Of a stretch of 64,000 nucleotides of DNA, positions 1-10,840 are shown in pieces. How positions within the stretch are numbered: position 1 is the first letter of the stretch; each line of letters starts with the position of its first letter. Source of the DNA: Vandiemenella viatica (taxonomy: Eukaryota; Arthropoda; Insecta; Orthoptera; Morabidae). The position numbers and the translations under genes are program-made. The notes beneath the pieces were generated by a model that ran no database searches, was not told the origin of the DNA, and worked only from the letters and a program-made list of their open reading frames with translations. Location of the stretch: NCBI GenBank assembly GCA_031002005.1, contig CM061920.1:44742610-44806609 (forward strand). The letters are read 5' to 3'.

Positions 1-1
1 T

Positions 2-1067
2 GGAAGGAAGCACCTGGATGCCGATTGTCTCTCGAGGAATCCAGTAGAGGAACAACAAGAGAATGAAGAGTGTACCCTTCACGATCTGTCTGAAGAACAA
101 AGGAAGGACGCCAAATTGTTGCAAATTTAAAATTGCATTAGATCGCTAAGAGGATGCGAATGGAGAATTTAAAATGATAAATGAGGTGTTTTACAAGAAA
201 AACTTTGGCTTCCAGTGATTCCCAAGCACATGCGCTTAGAAATTCTTCATTTCCACGATGCGCCTACAGCGGGCCATTTAGGATTTATTAAGACTTATGA
301 CAGAATCCAGAAGAGATTTTTCTGGCCAGGATTATTTAGAAGTGTTCGTCACTATGTTTTGTACTGTCGAGAATGCCAGAGAAGGAAGACAGTTCCTCAG
401 AAACCACCTGGACGACTTATACCAATTCCGCCTGCAGAAACGCCTTTCCGGCGTGTCGGGATTGATTTACTCGGAAAATTCCCGACTTATACTAGTAGTA
501 ATAAGTGGATTATTGTTCGTACTGATTGTCTGTCCCGGTACGCCATTACAAAACCTTTGAAAACTGCTGAAGCATGTGAGGTTGCGAAATTCATCGTGGA
601 GGACATTTTATTAAAACATGGGGTTCCAAGTTCAGTGATCACGGATCGAGGAAAAGTCTTTCAGTCGAGACTTGTGACCGAGATCAACCGTCGATGTAAC
701 ATTACACAACAAATAACGACTGCTTACCACCCTCAAACTAATGGACTTACAGAATGTTTCAACAAAACACTGGCTGATATGCTCTACATGTACGTGAGTG
801 TCGAGCAAACCAACTGCGATGAGGTGCTGCCTTTTGTGACACAACCGGATTTACGCTATTCTTCCTGGTGCACGGACGTGAGGCAACAACGACCATGGAA
901 ACTGTGTTCCCGTTCCATCCTGACGACGTGGACGATGATTACATCGCCAAATTAGTAACAAGAGCTGAGGAATGTCGGCAGTTAGCTCAGTTCCACACAC
1001 TGCAGGCTCAAGAGAGTTAAGATGCGAGTCACTGTTCTGTTTCGTACCAACCTGGCGACCTCGTCTG
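2..1067 (+). pseudogene. Ty3/gypsy pol fragment: RNase H tail and integrase
   Basis: Interior of an LTR retrotransposon pol gene, cut off by the window start. Bases 2-130 read as the end of RNase H (HLDADCLSRNP) and then a stop. From about 215 an integrase follows: an H2C2 zinc-binding module (HFHDAP..GHLG, YCRECQRRK), then the catalytic core with Asp in GIDLLG, Asp in ITDRGKVF and Glu in LTECFNKTL. Near 850 the frame shifts; the continuation reads through FFLVHGRE and ends in the C-terminal GDLVWI motif at about 1060. The coding stops there because a minus-strand LINE is inserted. It is dead: an early stop, one frameshift and at least one further in-frame stop. The sequence differs from the gypsy element at 56-63 kb, so this is a separate lineage. 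Confidence 0.9.
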
Positions 1068-1514
1068 GATATTTTATTATTATTATTACTCCGCGATTCA
1101 CTAGAAGTGTGTGGCGGAGGGTGCATTGCACCTATCCAAAAGGGTGATAGTTCGGAAGGGGGCTATTGTGAGGAACCATCCCAGCATTCGCCTGGAGTGA
1201 TCCGGGAAAACCCAGATCAGGATGGCCGGAGTGCTTTATCGAAAGCTAATCCTGTAGGGTTTTAAGTTTACTCACCCGATAAATCCTTTCTATTCCATTC
1301 CCTAATCGCTCGTAGGAAAAATGAGTACAGAAATGAATCGGTTCTGGCCCTGATTTCTCTTATGTTATTTTCGTGGTCATTCCGAGATATGAATGTTGCT
1401 GGTAGCAATATTTGCTGGCTGTCATCCCGAAATACGTCAGTCGTGAATATTTCAACTAGCTTCCGTCGAGGGCAACGCCTTCGGTGTTCCAGGTTTTCCT
1501 TCAACATCGCACTT
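1068..1514 (-). mobile_element. LINE copy A, 3' part (distal to hAT insertion)
   Basis: Read on the minus strand, 1507-1268 encodes the C-terminus of a LINE reverse transcriptase protein, with an LEHRRRCPRRK stretch and ending in AIREWNRKDLSGE. The 3' UTR follows and ends in a short TAA repeat at about 1085-1072, the usual tail of this kind of LINE. The tail abuts gypsy integrase sequence, so the LINE landed in the gypsy copy. The N-terminal continuation of the same protein lies at 4522-3813, on the other side of a hAT element. Within the 3' UTR sits a SINE fragment. Confidence 0.8.
1150..1240 (-). mobile_element. SINE-1 fragment
   Basis: About 90 bp matching the body of the tRNA-derived SINE seen complete at 46585-46845, in reverse orientation. 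The diagnostic piece is the gaaccatcccagcattcgcc stretch followed by ctggagtgatccggg. Head and tail are missing. It lies in the 3' UTR of LINE copy A. Confidence 0.65.
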
Positions 1515-3796
1515 AAGGTGCGTTTACACGCTCAAGCCATTTGTTCAAATTGGCTTGCGCAAGCCAGTTTGTGCAAGTAAAGCGTTGCGTGTGAACGCTG
1601 GCATGACGTTTGTACAAGCCAAAAAGTTTGGCTGGAGTAAAATCTGTCCCGACAGAAAATTGGCTTGAGGTTGGAGTGTTGGCATGAGCGTCTGAACAAG
1701 GCTCAAGCCTCAGCTCCAATCTTGCGAATGCGCATGGGTGATGGCGACGTTCGATCACCTGTTCCCCCGAACTTATCAATTAGCAGTTATCTATTTGGTA
1801 ATCTTATTCACTTATTTTATTGTTTAGTCATTCAGTTCGTGTTCATTGTTGTTTAATTTGTTGATTGTATTATTCAAAAGTCCAAAGAGAAATAATTTCT
1901 TGTTGAATTTATTGAAAAATACAAGTCGTTTCCGTGTTGGTGGGAAATTGATAGTAGGGTTGTTAAAAAAAAAGTCAGGATGTTTTCATAAAAATAAAAA
2001 TATCATTTAAAAAAATGAAATTAATCATGATTTATCACTTTTTTAAAAAAACACCATAATTCAACTATTATGTGTGGAAAACGAAACGCATTTATAGACG
2101 GCAGAGGTAAGGATATTCATCTCTCTTTGTTTTGTCAGCTGATGCGAAATAACCTATTTATACGAATTATAACGAAGTATTTCTATTTGACATTATACAC
2201 ACATCCGGAAAGCTACATACGTCTGATATCTCACTAAACGTGCTATGGCTTTAATAGAGCATCTGAAATCTAAGTTTAATGGAAGGGTTAGCAAATTTCG
2301 TAATAGATAATGCTTCCAATATGGCTAAAATTAGGAGACATTAAAAATGAAAGTACTATAACATATGGTTGTTAAGCACATTTTCTGAATTTATTATCAA
2401 AAGATTTGGAAATGTCCAACACATAGGAGCATGTTGTGCAAACATTTCCGACACAGTCATGCTGCAAATTGTTTAAAAAAGAAGGTGGAAAAGCTTTTGT
2501 GTTACCACAAGAAGTATGTTGGAACACTCCGATTAATTTTTTGAAGTACACATTCCTGAGTGGCAAAAGTTAATAACGATTTGTGAAGAGAACAGAAATA
2601 TAATAGACATTGTAACTCAGTAAAAAGTCGAAAACATGGTAATAAAAAGATCTATTGAATAATTTCTGAGATACTGAAACAATATCAATTGCAATGGATA
2701 TCCTACAAAATAGTAATGGGCCTCTTTCAGATGCAGTAAAGCCATGAACAAGAAGCCAAATTCGATGAAACTAGCATTAGCCATATATCTAAGCTTTAAA
2801 AGAGATACAACAAAGCTATGTCACCCAGCCACTTTTTGCTGTATTTATTAGACCCAACTCAAACTGAATTAAGGGTGACAGAAGAAGAGGAAGAAGTGCG
2901 TTAGATGAAACTAGAACTTATTATGGTTGAGGTTTACTGCCAATAATTATAAAATTAAAGTCACCAAAATCCTTAAAATCTAAGTTTTTAAAAATGACAG
3001 CTCTGGAGTGATGGGAGTCCCAAAACCACATTTTAATGAACAGGGTCAAACCAATTTATATCCAATTTTCAGGCAACTAGTTGGAGCTATAGCATTATCA
3101 GTGTCAGTGAAAATAGTATTTTCCACATTCGGACTGTCCAGTTTATTTTACCAAATAGGTTGGGGACAGAAAGCATGAAAAATTAGCATTTCTTTTTGAG
3201 TAATTCAGACACTGATTAGCTTTTTACTTTGGTTGGTCCACTAAATGACAATTTGGTGAAATCCCCGATTTTTAGTGAAAAATTCATTTGATTTAAATCA
3301 TGATCAAAATCGTTATTTTAATCGGAATGATTTAATCATGCCAACCCTGGTTGAGAGTAAAGAATACAGCGACCGTAATGCTAAATCTCATGGGCATAAC
3401 ATTTTGGTAGAAAAATTGCAAGCAGTATCTGCTCTTGAATTGTTGGCGGGATTAAATTTCTCCATACGCAAATAGATGCGAATATCGTCAGGATTACTGC
3501 ATAATTCAGCTATTGGTTTGAAAAAAAAAATCCCTTTTTAGCAACCAAGTCCTTTCATTTGCCTTAAATTTGATCTTTATTTATAAATATTACAAACCGC
3601 AGCCTTTACAAGAATTCATTCTTCATCAAAATTTTCCATTTTGAATACAGCAAACTACAATTTTCAGGGCTACTCACTTCATAATTGTGCAAGCCAAACT
3701 GAACGTGTGAACGGCAACATTTCATTCAGTTCATTTGCACAAATTGGCTTGCGCAAGCCAGTTTGAGCAAATGGCTTGAACGTGTAAACCCACCTT
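1515..3796. mobile_element. Decayed hAT DNA transposon inserted in LINE copy A
   Basis: The two ends are inverted: the left begins AAGGTGCGTTTACACG and the right, reverse-complemented, begins AAGGTGGGTTTACACG. Similarity continues inward for about 100 bp, including CAAGCCATTTG and GGCTTGCGCAAGCC. The interior keeps hAT transposase remnants in the plus orientation. The flanks are two halves of one LINE protein, so the insertion is clear. The 8-bp target duplication expected for hAT is not intact; AAAGCG next to one end and AAGTGCG next to the other may be its degraded form. Confidence 0.8.
2270..3210 (+). pseudogene. hAT transposase remnant
   Basis: No ORF survives, but characteristic hAT pieces remain in order. 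Bases 2296-2331 read FVIDNASNMAKI, matching the family's conserved DNAxNM block. About 2780-2860 reads like the ALYLDP-type stretch before the C-terminal region. Bases 3040-3200 read as the dimerisation domain (LYPIFRQLVGA, then VFSTFGLSS, then a shifted NRLGTESMKK-like end). Many stops and frameshifts. The position inside matching terminal inverted repeats supports the call. Confidence 0.7.
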
Positions 3797-3802
3797 TACG
3801 CT

Positions 3803-4550
3803 TTCCCTCCAACTATATATACCTGTCACGAAACGGGCGGCTCGTCGTCTTTTGATTGGGACCCCATACAGAACAACAATATTCTAAGAGAGAACGTACT
3901 ACTGACTTGTATACAATCGATTTAATTTCTGTAGTGCATTGATTTAAATTACGACCTAGAAATCGAAGCATACGATTTGCTTTCCCCATTACATTCTCGA
4001 TATGCTCATTCCACGACAAATTATTACGAATTGTTACCCCTAGGTATTTAGCGGAATCTACCGTTCTAAGGACAGTATCATTAATTGTATATTCATAGTT
4101 AAATGGTGTCGCCTTTTTACTTACACGCATGATTTGACACTTTTTTTATCATCTTGTAACAAAGCGCAGTCGTCCTGGGTTTTGATTTCACGACAAATAA
4201 TAACATCATCGGCAAATAATCTTTCCATCCCCCCTATTATGTCGCATAAATCATTAATGTATATGAGAAACAATAGAGGCCCTATCACGCTTCCCTGGGG
4301 TACCCCGGAGCTCACTTCGGCACGTGATGAACGCTCACCGTCGAGAACTACCCTCTGTGTTCTGCCCTTCAGAAAGTCTGCAACCCAGTCGCATATTTGT
4401 CTAGATATACCGTAATCACGAAGTTTCCTAAGTAACCTAGTGTGAGGCACAGTGTCGAAAGCTATTTTAAAATCTAATAGAACTCTGTCAACCTGGGATT
4501 GCTCATCTATAATTCGGCACAAGTAGGAAGTGAATGGGTGTTCTGCCCCC
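3803..4550 (-). pseudogene. LINE copy A, reverse transcriptase part
   Basis: Minus-strand translation of 4522-4121 shows reverse transcriptase blocks: LLDFKIAFDTVPH, VSSGVPQGSVIGPLLFLIYINDL and the catalytic FADDV. Bases 4130-3813 continue with AKYLGVTIRNNLSWNEHI and LLEYCCSVWGP, typical of the RT thumb of CR1/Jockey-like non-LTR elements. The frame shifts between the two ORFs near 4125. The element is 5'-truncated at about 4550, where C-rich sequence begins. The rest of the protein resumes at 1507 beyond the hAT insertion. Confidence 0.85.
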
Positions 4551-4554
4551 CCCC

Positions 4555-5200
4555 TAATTAGGTCACCCTGCGGCCGCTGCCCCTATAATTAGGAGCCCGC
4601 CAACTGTGCGGCCCCTGCCCTCCGATTAGAGTTGATTATACGCCGCCGCCCTGTTATTTACCCATCCCTCTTCCTGCTGACAATTTCCGTCCACAGTCCC
4701 TGTTACTACTCACCCCAAATCATGTACCGAAGTGTCTGCCCTTATGTACCTGTAGCCAAAACTCCGCTACTCTAGAAAATTTCCGTCATTATCTCGTTTG
4801 CGGACTGTACGTCGCCTCTACCTGCCGGAGCTCTTTGTAGGTCACCCGTCCCGCCCCCTGCGGCCGCTGCCCCTATAATTAGGCGCCGCCGACTGTGCGG
4901 CCTCTGCCCTCCGATTAGAAGCGATTATACGCTGTGCGCCCGACGACTGTGCGGCCTCTGCCCTCCGATTAGAGTCGATTATTCGCCGCCGCTCTGTTAT
5001 TTACCCATCCCACTTCCTGCGGACAATTTTCGTCTGCATCCCTGTTATTACTCACCCCAAATCATGTACCCAAGTGTCTGCCATTATGTACCTGTAGCCG
5101 CTACTCAAGAAAATTTCCGTCATTATCTCGTTTGCGGACTGTACGTCGCCTCTACCTGCCGGATCTCCTTGTTGGTCACCCGCCCCGCCCCCTGCAGCCA
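4555..5200. repeat. GC-rich tandem repeat, about 0.3 kb unit, two copies
   Basis: The block beginning ggtcaccctgcggccgctgc at 4562 recurs near 4841 and its start again at 5174, giving two full units. The second unit has an inner duplication of about 55 bp (starting gactgtgcggcctctgccct) at about 4888 and 4943. The block is far richer in G+C and CpG than its surroundings. It could be the 5' UTR monomers of a LINE or the promoter region of a gene; the sequence does not decide. Confidence 0.75.
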
Positions 5201-5452
5201 CGATGGCGCCGCTTGAAATAATTAGCATATTTTCGTATAGTGTGGTGAACGGTTCAAAACTCCGTCGGTTTTAATGCGGCCAGAACGTTAACCACTCACC
5301 CACCACGTTCAGTCCTTAGGATTTGATAATAGCAAAGATATTATACGTACTTTACGTTTCTTTGAACAGCTACGAGTTGCTATTTGTTCGATTTGCAAGT
5401 GAGTGCTAAATTTGTTTCATTTGTATATTTATACATCCGGCTTACACAGTTT
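5201..5452 (+). other. Possible 5' UTR or promoter-like stretch, unassigned
   Basis: Just after the GC-rich repeat come cgatggcgcc and 200 bp of unique sequence, with a good splice-donor-like site at about 5398 (gcaa/gtgagt). No ORF of note. This would fit a non-coding first exon, but no downstream exon was found, so it remains a guess. Confidence 0.2.
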
Positions 5453-5708
5453 TTTCCAAAAAGTTATCGCACATCAGGTTTTAGTTTAGCGTGGTACGTG
5501 AATAATCATTATTATTTATAAATGTGTTGTTCTCGAGTACTAGATGAAATGTGAAGTGATTTCTGAGATCTTGTCAAACTAATTAGCTCATGGATTGCGG
5601 TGAACAGTTGTATGTGTAAAATATAGATTTCTAATGTCAAGGTAGTGGCACTGATGAAACTCGACCGAACTATTTTCAGTGTTACGTTTGCCTGTTTGTT
5701 TGAAAACA

Positions 5709-6790
5709 CAGAACTGTCGAGATCATTAGAGGCGGGATGGGACTGGAGACTTTGAACTGGAGGGAATTCGGCCATGGCCTTTTGAAGGAAACATCCCGAC
5801 ATTCACCTGGAGTGATTTCGGGAAACCATGGAAAATCCAAATCTGGATGCTCGGATTGAGATTCAAACCCGCGTCCTCCCGAATGCGAGGCCAGTGTAAC
5901 AGGCAAAAATTGTAGGTATAATATTTGAATTGCCAGAAAAGTAAAGCACGGCGATAAGTTGTCAGGCGGTCGGCGTAGCGGACAGCGGCCGAGGAAAGTA
6001 GGTTTCGATAGCGTCAGCGATTGTGCAAAATGGCCAGTCGTAACACCGCAAGGAGGTCGCATGCGGAGGCTCGGGCAGCTAATGCAAACAGCTGACCCAG
6101 TAAATAGGAGCATTACGCGACCAGCCATCGAGATGTTTCGAGAACACGATGGAAGGTGACCACCTAGCCGTAGGTTAGGAAAGCGGTCACGCCGACGTCA
6201 CTCTGGGTGTCGCGATATATGGACACGCCCAGGGGTCGTAAGAGGTCAGTCGGGGCTAGACCGTGGGGCTAGTCCAGGTCAGGTCAGTCTTGGCAGCCTG
6301 TCCGTCTGATTGATCAGTCTAGTCAGACACTATGTTGGTTAGACATCATTAGTACAGTAATTGACTGTCACTATGCCAGTTAGAGTATCTACCGCTGCGC
6401 GCCACCGCCGGGCAAGTCGTCGAGCAATTAATTAATAGTTACGCATCATGATAGCCAAAGCATTCATCCGTTTGGGGCAGTAGCAAGCTATGGAGTTCTG
6501 TTGTAGGGAAACCAGCGAAGATGTATCATATGGAAATAAGGTGTCAATAAACCAAGAGGTGTACCAATAGAATGTTTCAGTAATAATCACCTCAACATTA
6601 TTTACTCCTCAAGAAGATAGGTAGCGAGACAAGAAGAATGCCAAAGCCGTGTCATCGTGTAACACATCCTGACAAGTAAGTTACCGCACGGCCATATAGC
6701 CAACTCAGCCATCCTTGACAAACCCGCGGCGGAAAATACGCCGCGACACCAGTACGTTAACCGTTCACCTATTACGCTTGGTGCAGTATG
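5709..6790 (-). mobile_element. SINE-1 copy split by a solo LTR
   Basis: Reverse-oriented tRNA-derived SINE. The body contains ggaattcggccatggccttt and ctggagtgatttcggg, and the B-box end reads gattcaaacccgcgtcctcc in reverse. The head resumes after the LTR at 6749 (gttaaccgttcacctattac, the reverse of the A-box region). The same SINE without the LTR is at 7616-7830. Confidence 0.8.
5895..6748. mobile_element. Solo LTR, 854 bp, with 4-bp target duplication
   Basis: Starts TGTAAC, ends CGACA (TG...CA) and is flanked by CCAG at 5891-5894 and 6749-6752. The sister repeat has a single uninterrupted CCAG at 7785-7788 in the same context, so the boundaries are exact. No coding sequence. A polyadenylation-type AATAAA lies at about 6545. 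Four-base duplications fit Ty3/gypsy-type integration. It differs from the LTRs at 56-63 kb. Confidence 0.9.
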
Positions 6791-7352
6791 AAAAGTATGC
6801 ATCATAGAATGCTCGATTACTCATACATACCCAAATTTCTGGTGGCATAAAATATGCTTGGCTTAAGAAGGGTTTAAAATATACTACAAGCCACGTTTTA
6901 AACTTTTAAAAGGAACATTGCAGCTGTAAGTAGGAATGTAAACTGTTTTACTGCGTAAATCTCGGAGTCTAACCGTCATGCCCGAGGTCATTTTATCTAA
7001 TATTCTCTCCACGAAAGAAGTCATCGATTGACATGGGGGGAAAAAAATGGAAGAATGCATACTTTCTGCAGAAACAGCGGTTACAGATGCATAGCATATT
7101 GTCGTATCTAAAGTTGTCACGAACTGCACCATTCCAGAAGAAGCTAGGAAAGGTACCAAGGCACAAACTTCGGAGGTATATACCTTTTAGGACTTACAGA
7201 ATATTGACAACTTATATATGCACACACCAGGGTCATGAAAATATTATACAAAGGGGAAGCTGAAAATTTGTTATGCTACGGGTGCGTCCATAAACCACGT
7301 AACTCCATTTTGGACTCCTCTTAACTCCCCATCCCCGCCCTGAGGCTTTTCT

Positions 7353-8024
7353 TTCCAAAAAGTTATTGCACATCAGGTTTTAGTTTAGCGTGGTACGTGA
7401 GTAATCATTATTATTTATAAATGTGTTGTTCTCGAGTACTAGATGAAATGTGAAGTGATAGGACGATTTCTGAGATTTTGTCATGGATTGCGGTGAACAG
7501 TTGTAAGTGTAAAAAATATAGATTTCTAATGACAAGGCAGTGGCACTGATGAAACTCGACCGAACTTTTTTTTTTCAGTTTTACGTTTTTCCTGTTTGTT
7601 TGAAAACACAGAACTGTCGAGGTCATTAGAGGTGGGATGGGACTGGAGACTTTGAACTGGAGGAAATTCGGCCTTTTGAAGGAAGCATGGCAGCATTCGC
7701 CTGGAGTGATTTCGGGAAACCATAGAAAATCCAAATCTGGATGCTCGGATTGAGATTCAAACCCTCGTTCTCCCGAATGCGAGGCCAGTATGTTAACCGT
7801 TCACCTATTACGCTTGGTGTAGTATGAAAAGTATGCATCATAGAATGCTCGATTACTCATACATATCCAAATTTCTGGTGGCATAAATTATGCTTGGCTT
7901 AAGAAGGTTTTAAAATATACTACAAGCCACGTTTTAAAATTTTAAAAGGAACATTGCAACAGTAAGTAGGAATGTAAACCGTTTTACTGCGTAAATCTAG
8001 GAGTCTAACCATCATGCCAGCTAA
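7353..8024. repeat. Composite repeat R, copy 2
   Basis: Near-identical to 5453-5894 plus 6749-6984, that is segment A, reverse SINE-1 and segment B, without segment C. It preserves the empty target site of the solo LTR (7785-7788). The SINE part spans about 7616-7830. Confidence 0.85.
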
Positions 8025-9767
8025 ACTTGTCTGACTTGGAGCATAACGTTTTCTCATTGGCGGTGGATAATGCAGTTACCGAAGTTCTAATAACTGATCT
8101 TCAAAATCCTCAGCCAGCAGCTGTGGTGTGACAGCGTCACCCACAATGAATATAATTATTATTAATTATATTCATAATTCCTTTTTTTATTATATTCAAA
8201 TTTATTAATTATTTAGTCTTGCAACGTGTAATTAATTGTAAATAATGAGGGTTGTCTGGATAGGTTAAATGTATGTTTAAAACCAGGGCGGCCAAAGGTA
8301 TATTTTATTGTAAATCAATTTTTCTGTAAACGCATGGCTCAGAAGGGCTGAATATCGAAGGCTAGAAACTGCCATTTCGGCGGTTGAGAGAGGAACAATG
8401 GAGCAGGCGAGGCGACTCGATGGCGCCGGGACAGCCCGGCTTGAGTCCCGTTCGAAATCGGGCGGTGACCTACCCCTACCCCGCTACTACCCCGAAGGCC
8501 ACGTAGGAAACGCGCGAAGGAGGCGGCGAATGCGACGCATGATATTAAACACGTGACGACGGAAATGTGTAGATAGCCAATCCTGAACATTTATTGGGGT
8601 CTACAATACTAATTCCGTGGAGTTCTTTTACATGTGGCGAGCAACTAGCCGAGGAAGAAGAAGGAGCCATTTTAGACATCACTTCTGTCCAAGACGAGCT
8701 GATGAACGGACGTGACTTGGGTCCAAGACGAGCTGGTGAACAGACGTGTCAGCCGGCACGCTCTCTGATGATCATTGTGGTTGATCATTTCTTGCTTTGG
8801 GAAAGCGAGATGTCGAGTGGCATGCTTGCCATTATTTGGAAGTTATGCTAATAACGCAGGCGTAGCCGCTTATTTAGCTTCCATTGCTGCAGTGGCATTG
8901 TGTTTGTTGCTCACCATCACGGCGATGATTCTATGGTATGTACCAGAAACGACGGTCACTATTCAGTGGATTTTAACAGACTTATGAGCCCTTAAGCGAC
9001 GCCTGGGTTAAGACTCTGCTCCCGCCACTTAAATTCTGAGCTAGCTGAATTTATATTTCGATTCAATTTTTTCTTAAGCATCTTGCTGTTTGTTAATTCA
9101 ATTTTGATGCTTTTCATTCACTTTATACGGCGCCCCCTGGGATTTTCCTTTGTACAGTAAAATGTTAGCTTCAATTTGATGGCCTGCGTTGCCATGTTAT
9201 TTCAATGTTAACTTTGCTGTTTTTATTTCTTGTTTGAGATATTTCATTCAGTTTTGTTTGCTTACTCCGGCGAATTGTAAACGTCGGGTATTGCTTGTTT
9301 TTGCTGATCTAATTGTGTTTAACGTAACGTTAATTACTACCCGACCTTGTAAGGCCATAAGACTCAATAAATGAGGTTTTATTTTGTGTCTGAAATTCAT
9401 GGTTCTAGTTAGTAACCTATTAGATCCCCTTATAGCATCATTATTATATATGTATTTTTCATTTTTCAGGAATTATTTCAGATTTTAATAATTCCCCCCT
9501 CCCTTTTTTGGCAACTCACGTTTTCTTAACGGTAGCCAACAAATGGTCACTTTACACAGCGTAGCAAGTTTAGGGTCCCATATCTGATCTTCAATCTTCA
9601 ACTAGCTGGCAGTCAAACATGTGAAAAATTCCCTCACTTTACACTGATTTCAAAAAATGTCGCAAACAGAAATTCACCAAAGATAGTACCCACTAAGTTA
9701 TAGATCATGTTAGATCATTCATGAAATTTTTCGTCAGTGCCTGTATACGAGTCTGTGTACAACTTAC
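8025..9767. other. Unassigned stretch; no gene recognised
   Basis: It holds a perfect 13-bp-arm hairpin (8148-8177, atgaatataatta arms), a GC-rich patch with a tRNA B-box-like gttcgaaatc (about 8450) and a 27-bp near-duplication (8687-8713 and 8721-8747, tccaagacgagctg). The ORFs at 8594-8851 and 8775-8987 match nothing I know. The late AATAAA near 9366 and the tacatgtggcgagc stretch near 8629 could belong to a worn LTR element, but no LTR pair was found. Confidence 0.3.
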
Positions 9768-10505
9768 AAATGTGTTGTTCTCGATTACTAGATGAAATGT
9801 GAAATGATAGGATGATTTTTGAGATCTTGTCAAACTAAATAGCTCATTTCGACTTAGAGATTGCGGTGAGCAGTTGTAAGTGTAAGATGTATATTTCTAA
9901 TGGCTAGGCAGGGGCAGTGTTAAAACTCGACTGCACTGTTTTCAGTGTTACATTTCCTGATTGTTTGAAAGCACAGAACTGTCGAGGTCATTTTATCTAA
10001 TATTCTCTCCACGAAAAAAGTCATCGATTGACATGGGGAAAAAATGGAAGAATGCATACTTTCTGCAGAAACAGCGGTTACAGATGCATAGCATATTGTC
10101 GTATCTAAAGTTGTCATGAACTGCACCACTCAAGAACAGGCTAGGAAATGTACCAAGGCATAAACTTCGAAATTATATACCTTTTAGCAGGGGCGGATCC
10201 AGGGGGGGTCTAGGGGCCGAAGCCCCCCCCAAAAGTATCTAGTGACACCCAACCATTTTTTTTTAGCTCTACGTATTCGAGGCCGGAGAAGGCTATAAAG
10301 ACTACCCGATAGCCAACTCAAGCCCCCCCCCCCAAAACCAAAATCCACTATAAGGCAAGCCCTTCTGAATCAAAATTCATTCAAGCCAAGCCCCCCCCCC
10401 CAAAAACAAAATCCTGGATCCGCCCCTGCCTTTTAGGACTTACAGAATATTGACAACTTATACATGCACACACCAGTGTCAAGGGTCTTGAAAATATGCT
10501 CAGCC
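9768..10505. repeat. Composite repeat R, copy 3 (no SINE, MITE inside)
   Basis: Segment A (9768-9980) joins segment C directly at cgaggtcattttatct. It lacks the SINE and segment B that separate these in copy 1, where cgaggtcatt or a close variant stands on both sides of that block. Segment C is split by a hAT MITE at 10188-10428 and resumes at 10437. Confidence 0.8.
10188..10428. mobile_element. hAT-type MITE, 241 bp, intact TIR and 8-bp TSD
   Basis: Ends are CAGGGGCGGATCCAGG and its complement CCTGGATCCGCCCCTG. Both sides carry CCTTTTAG (10180-10187 and 10429-10436), an 8-bp duplication as for hAT. The empty site CCTTTTAG exists once at 7183-7190 in the sister repeat. The interior has three runs of nine or more C after aagc and before aaaa. 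No coding capacity. Confidence 0.95.
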
Positions 10506-10599
10506 CCACAAATATTAACAGATCTTTCAGAATTTCTTGAGTTAACAGCCAGATCCTCATTCCGTTTCTATTTACCGCATATTTCGACAAGGCGTGTAG

Positions 10600-10690
10600 T
10601 GGGCATTCGCCTGGAGTGATTTCAGGAAACTATGGAAAAAAAACTTAAATCTGGATGGTCGCTTCCCGAATGCGATGCCAGAGTGTTATC
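10600..10690 (-). mobile_element. SINE-1 fragment
   Basis: Reverse-oriented body fragment with cattcgcctggagtgatttc and a decayed B-box end (cgcttcccgaatgcgatgcc). Followed at about 10790-10840 by a fragment of repeat R segment C (cacgaaagaagtcatcgatt). Confidence 0.6.
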
Positions 10691-10840
10691 ACTCGCCCAC
10701 CAGTCATCGTCAATCCTGATACGCACCCCACCTCATAAAATACCGAAATGTTATGAAAACCGCAAAAGATAGCGAACACAGGTAAAAAATCGCCAAAATT
10801 ATGTAATATTCGTTCCACGAAAGAAGTCATCGATTGACAT

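Larger units (their letters stand above)
5453..7262. repeat. Composite repeat R, copy 1 (interrupted by solo LTR)
   Basis: Bases 5453-5708 (segment A), 5709-5894 plus 6749-6790 (SINE-1 in reverse), 6790-6984 (segment B) and 6985-7262 (segment C) form one unit. A, SINE and B recur at 7353-8022, and A plus C recur at 9768-10505. Identity by eye is high. The unit has no coding content I can recognise. A solo LTR splits this copy inside the SINE. Confidence 0.85.

Noticed and set aside
851..1126. Minus-strand ORF with PPPHTSSESRSNNNN
   Set aside because: It spans the LINE 3' tail and the antisense of gypsy integrase; Asn run is the TAA-repeat tail.
8594..8987. Two overlapping ORFs as a host exon
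   Set aside because: No recognisable domain or splice structure, and part arises from a local 27-bp duplication; left as unassigned.
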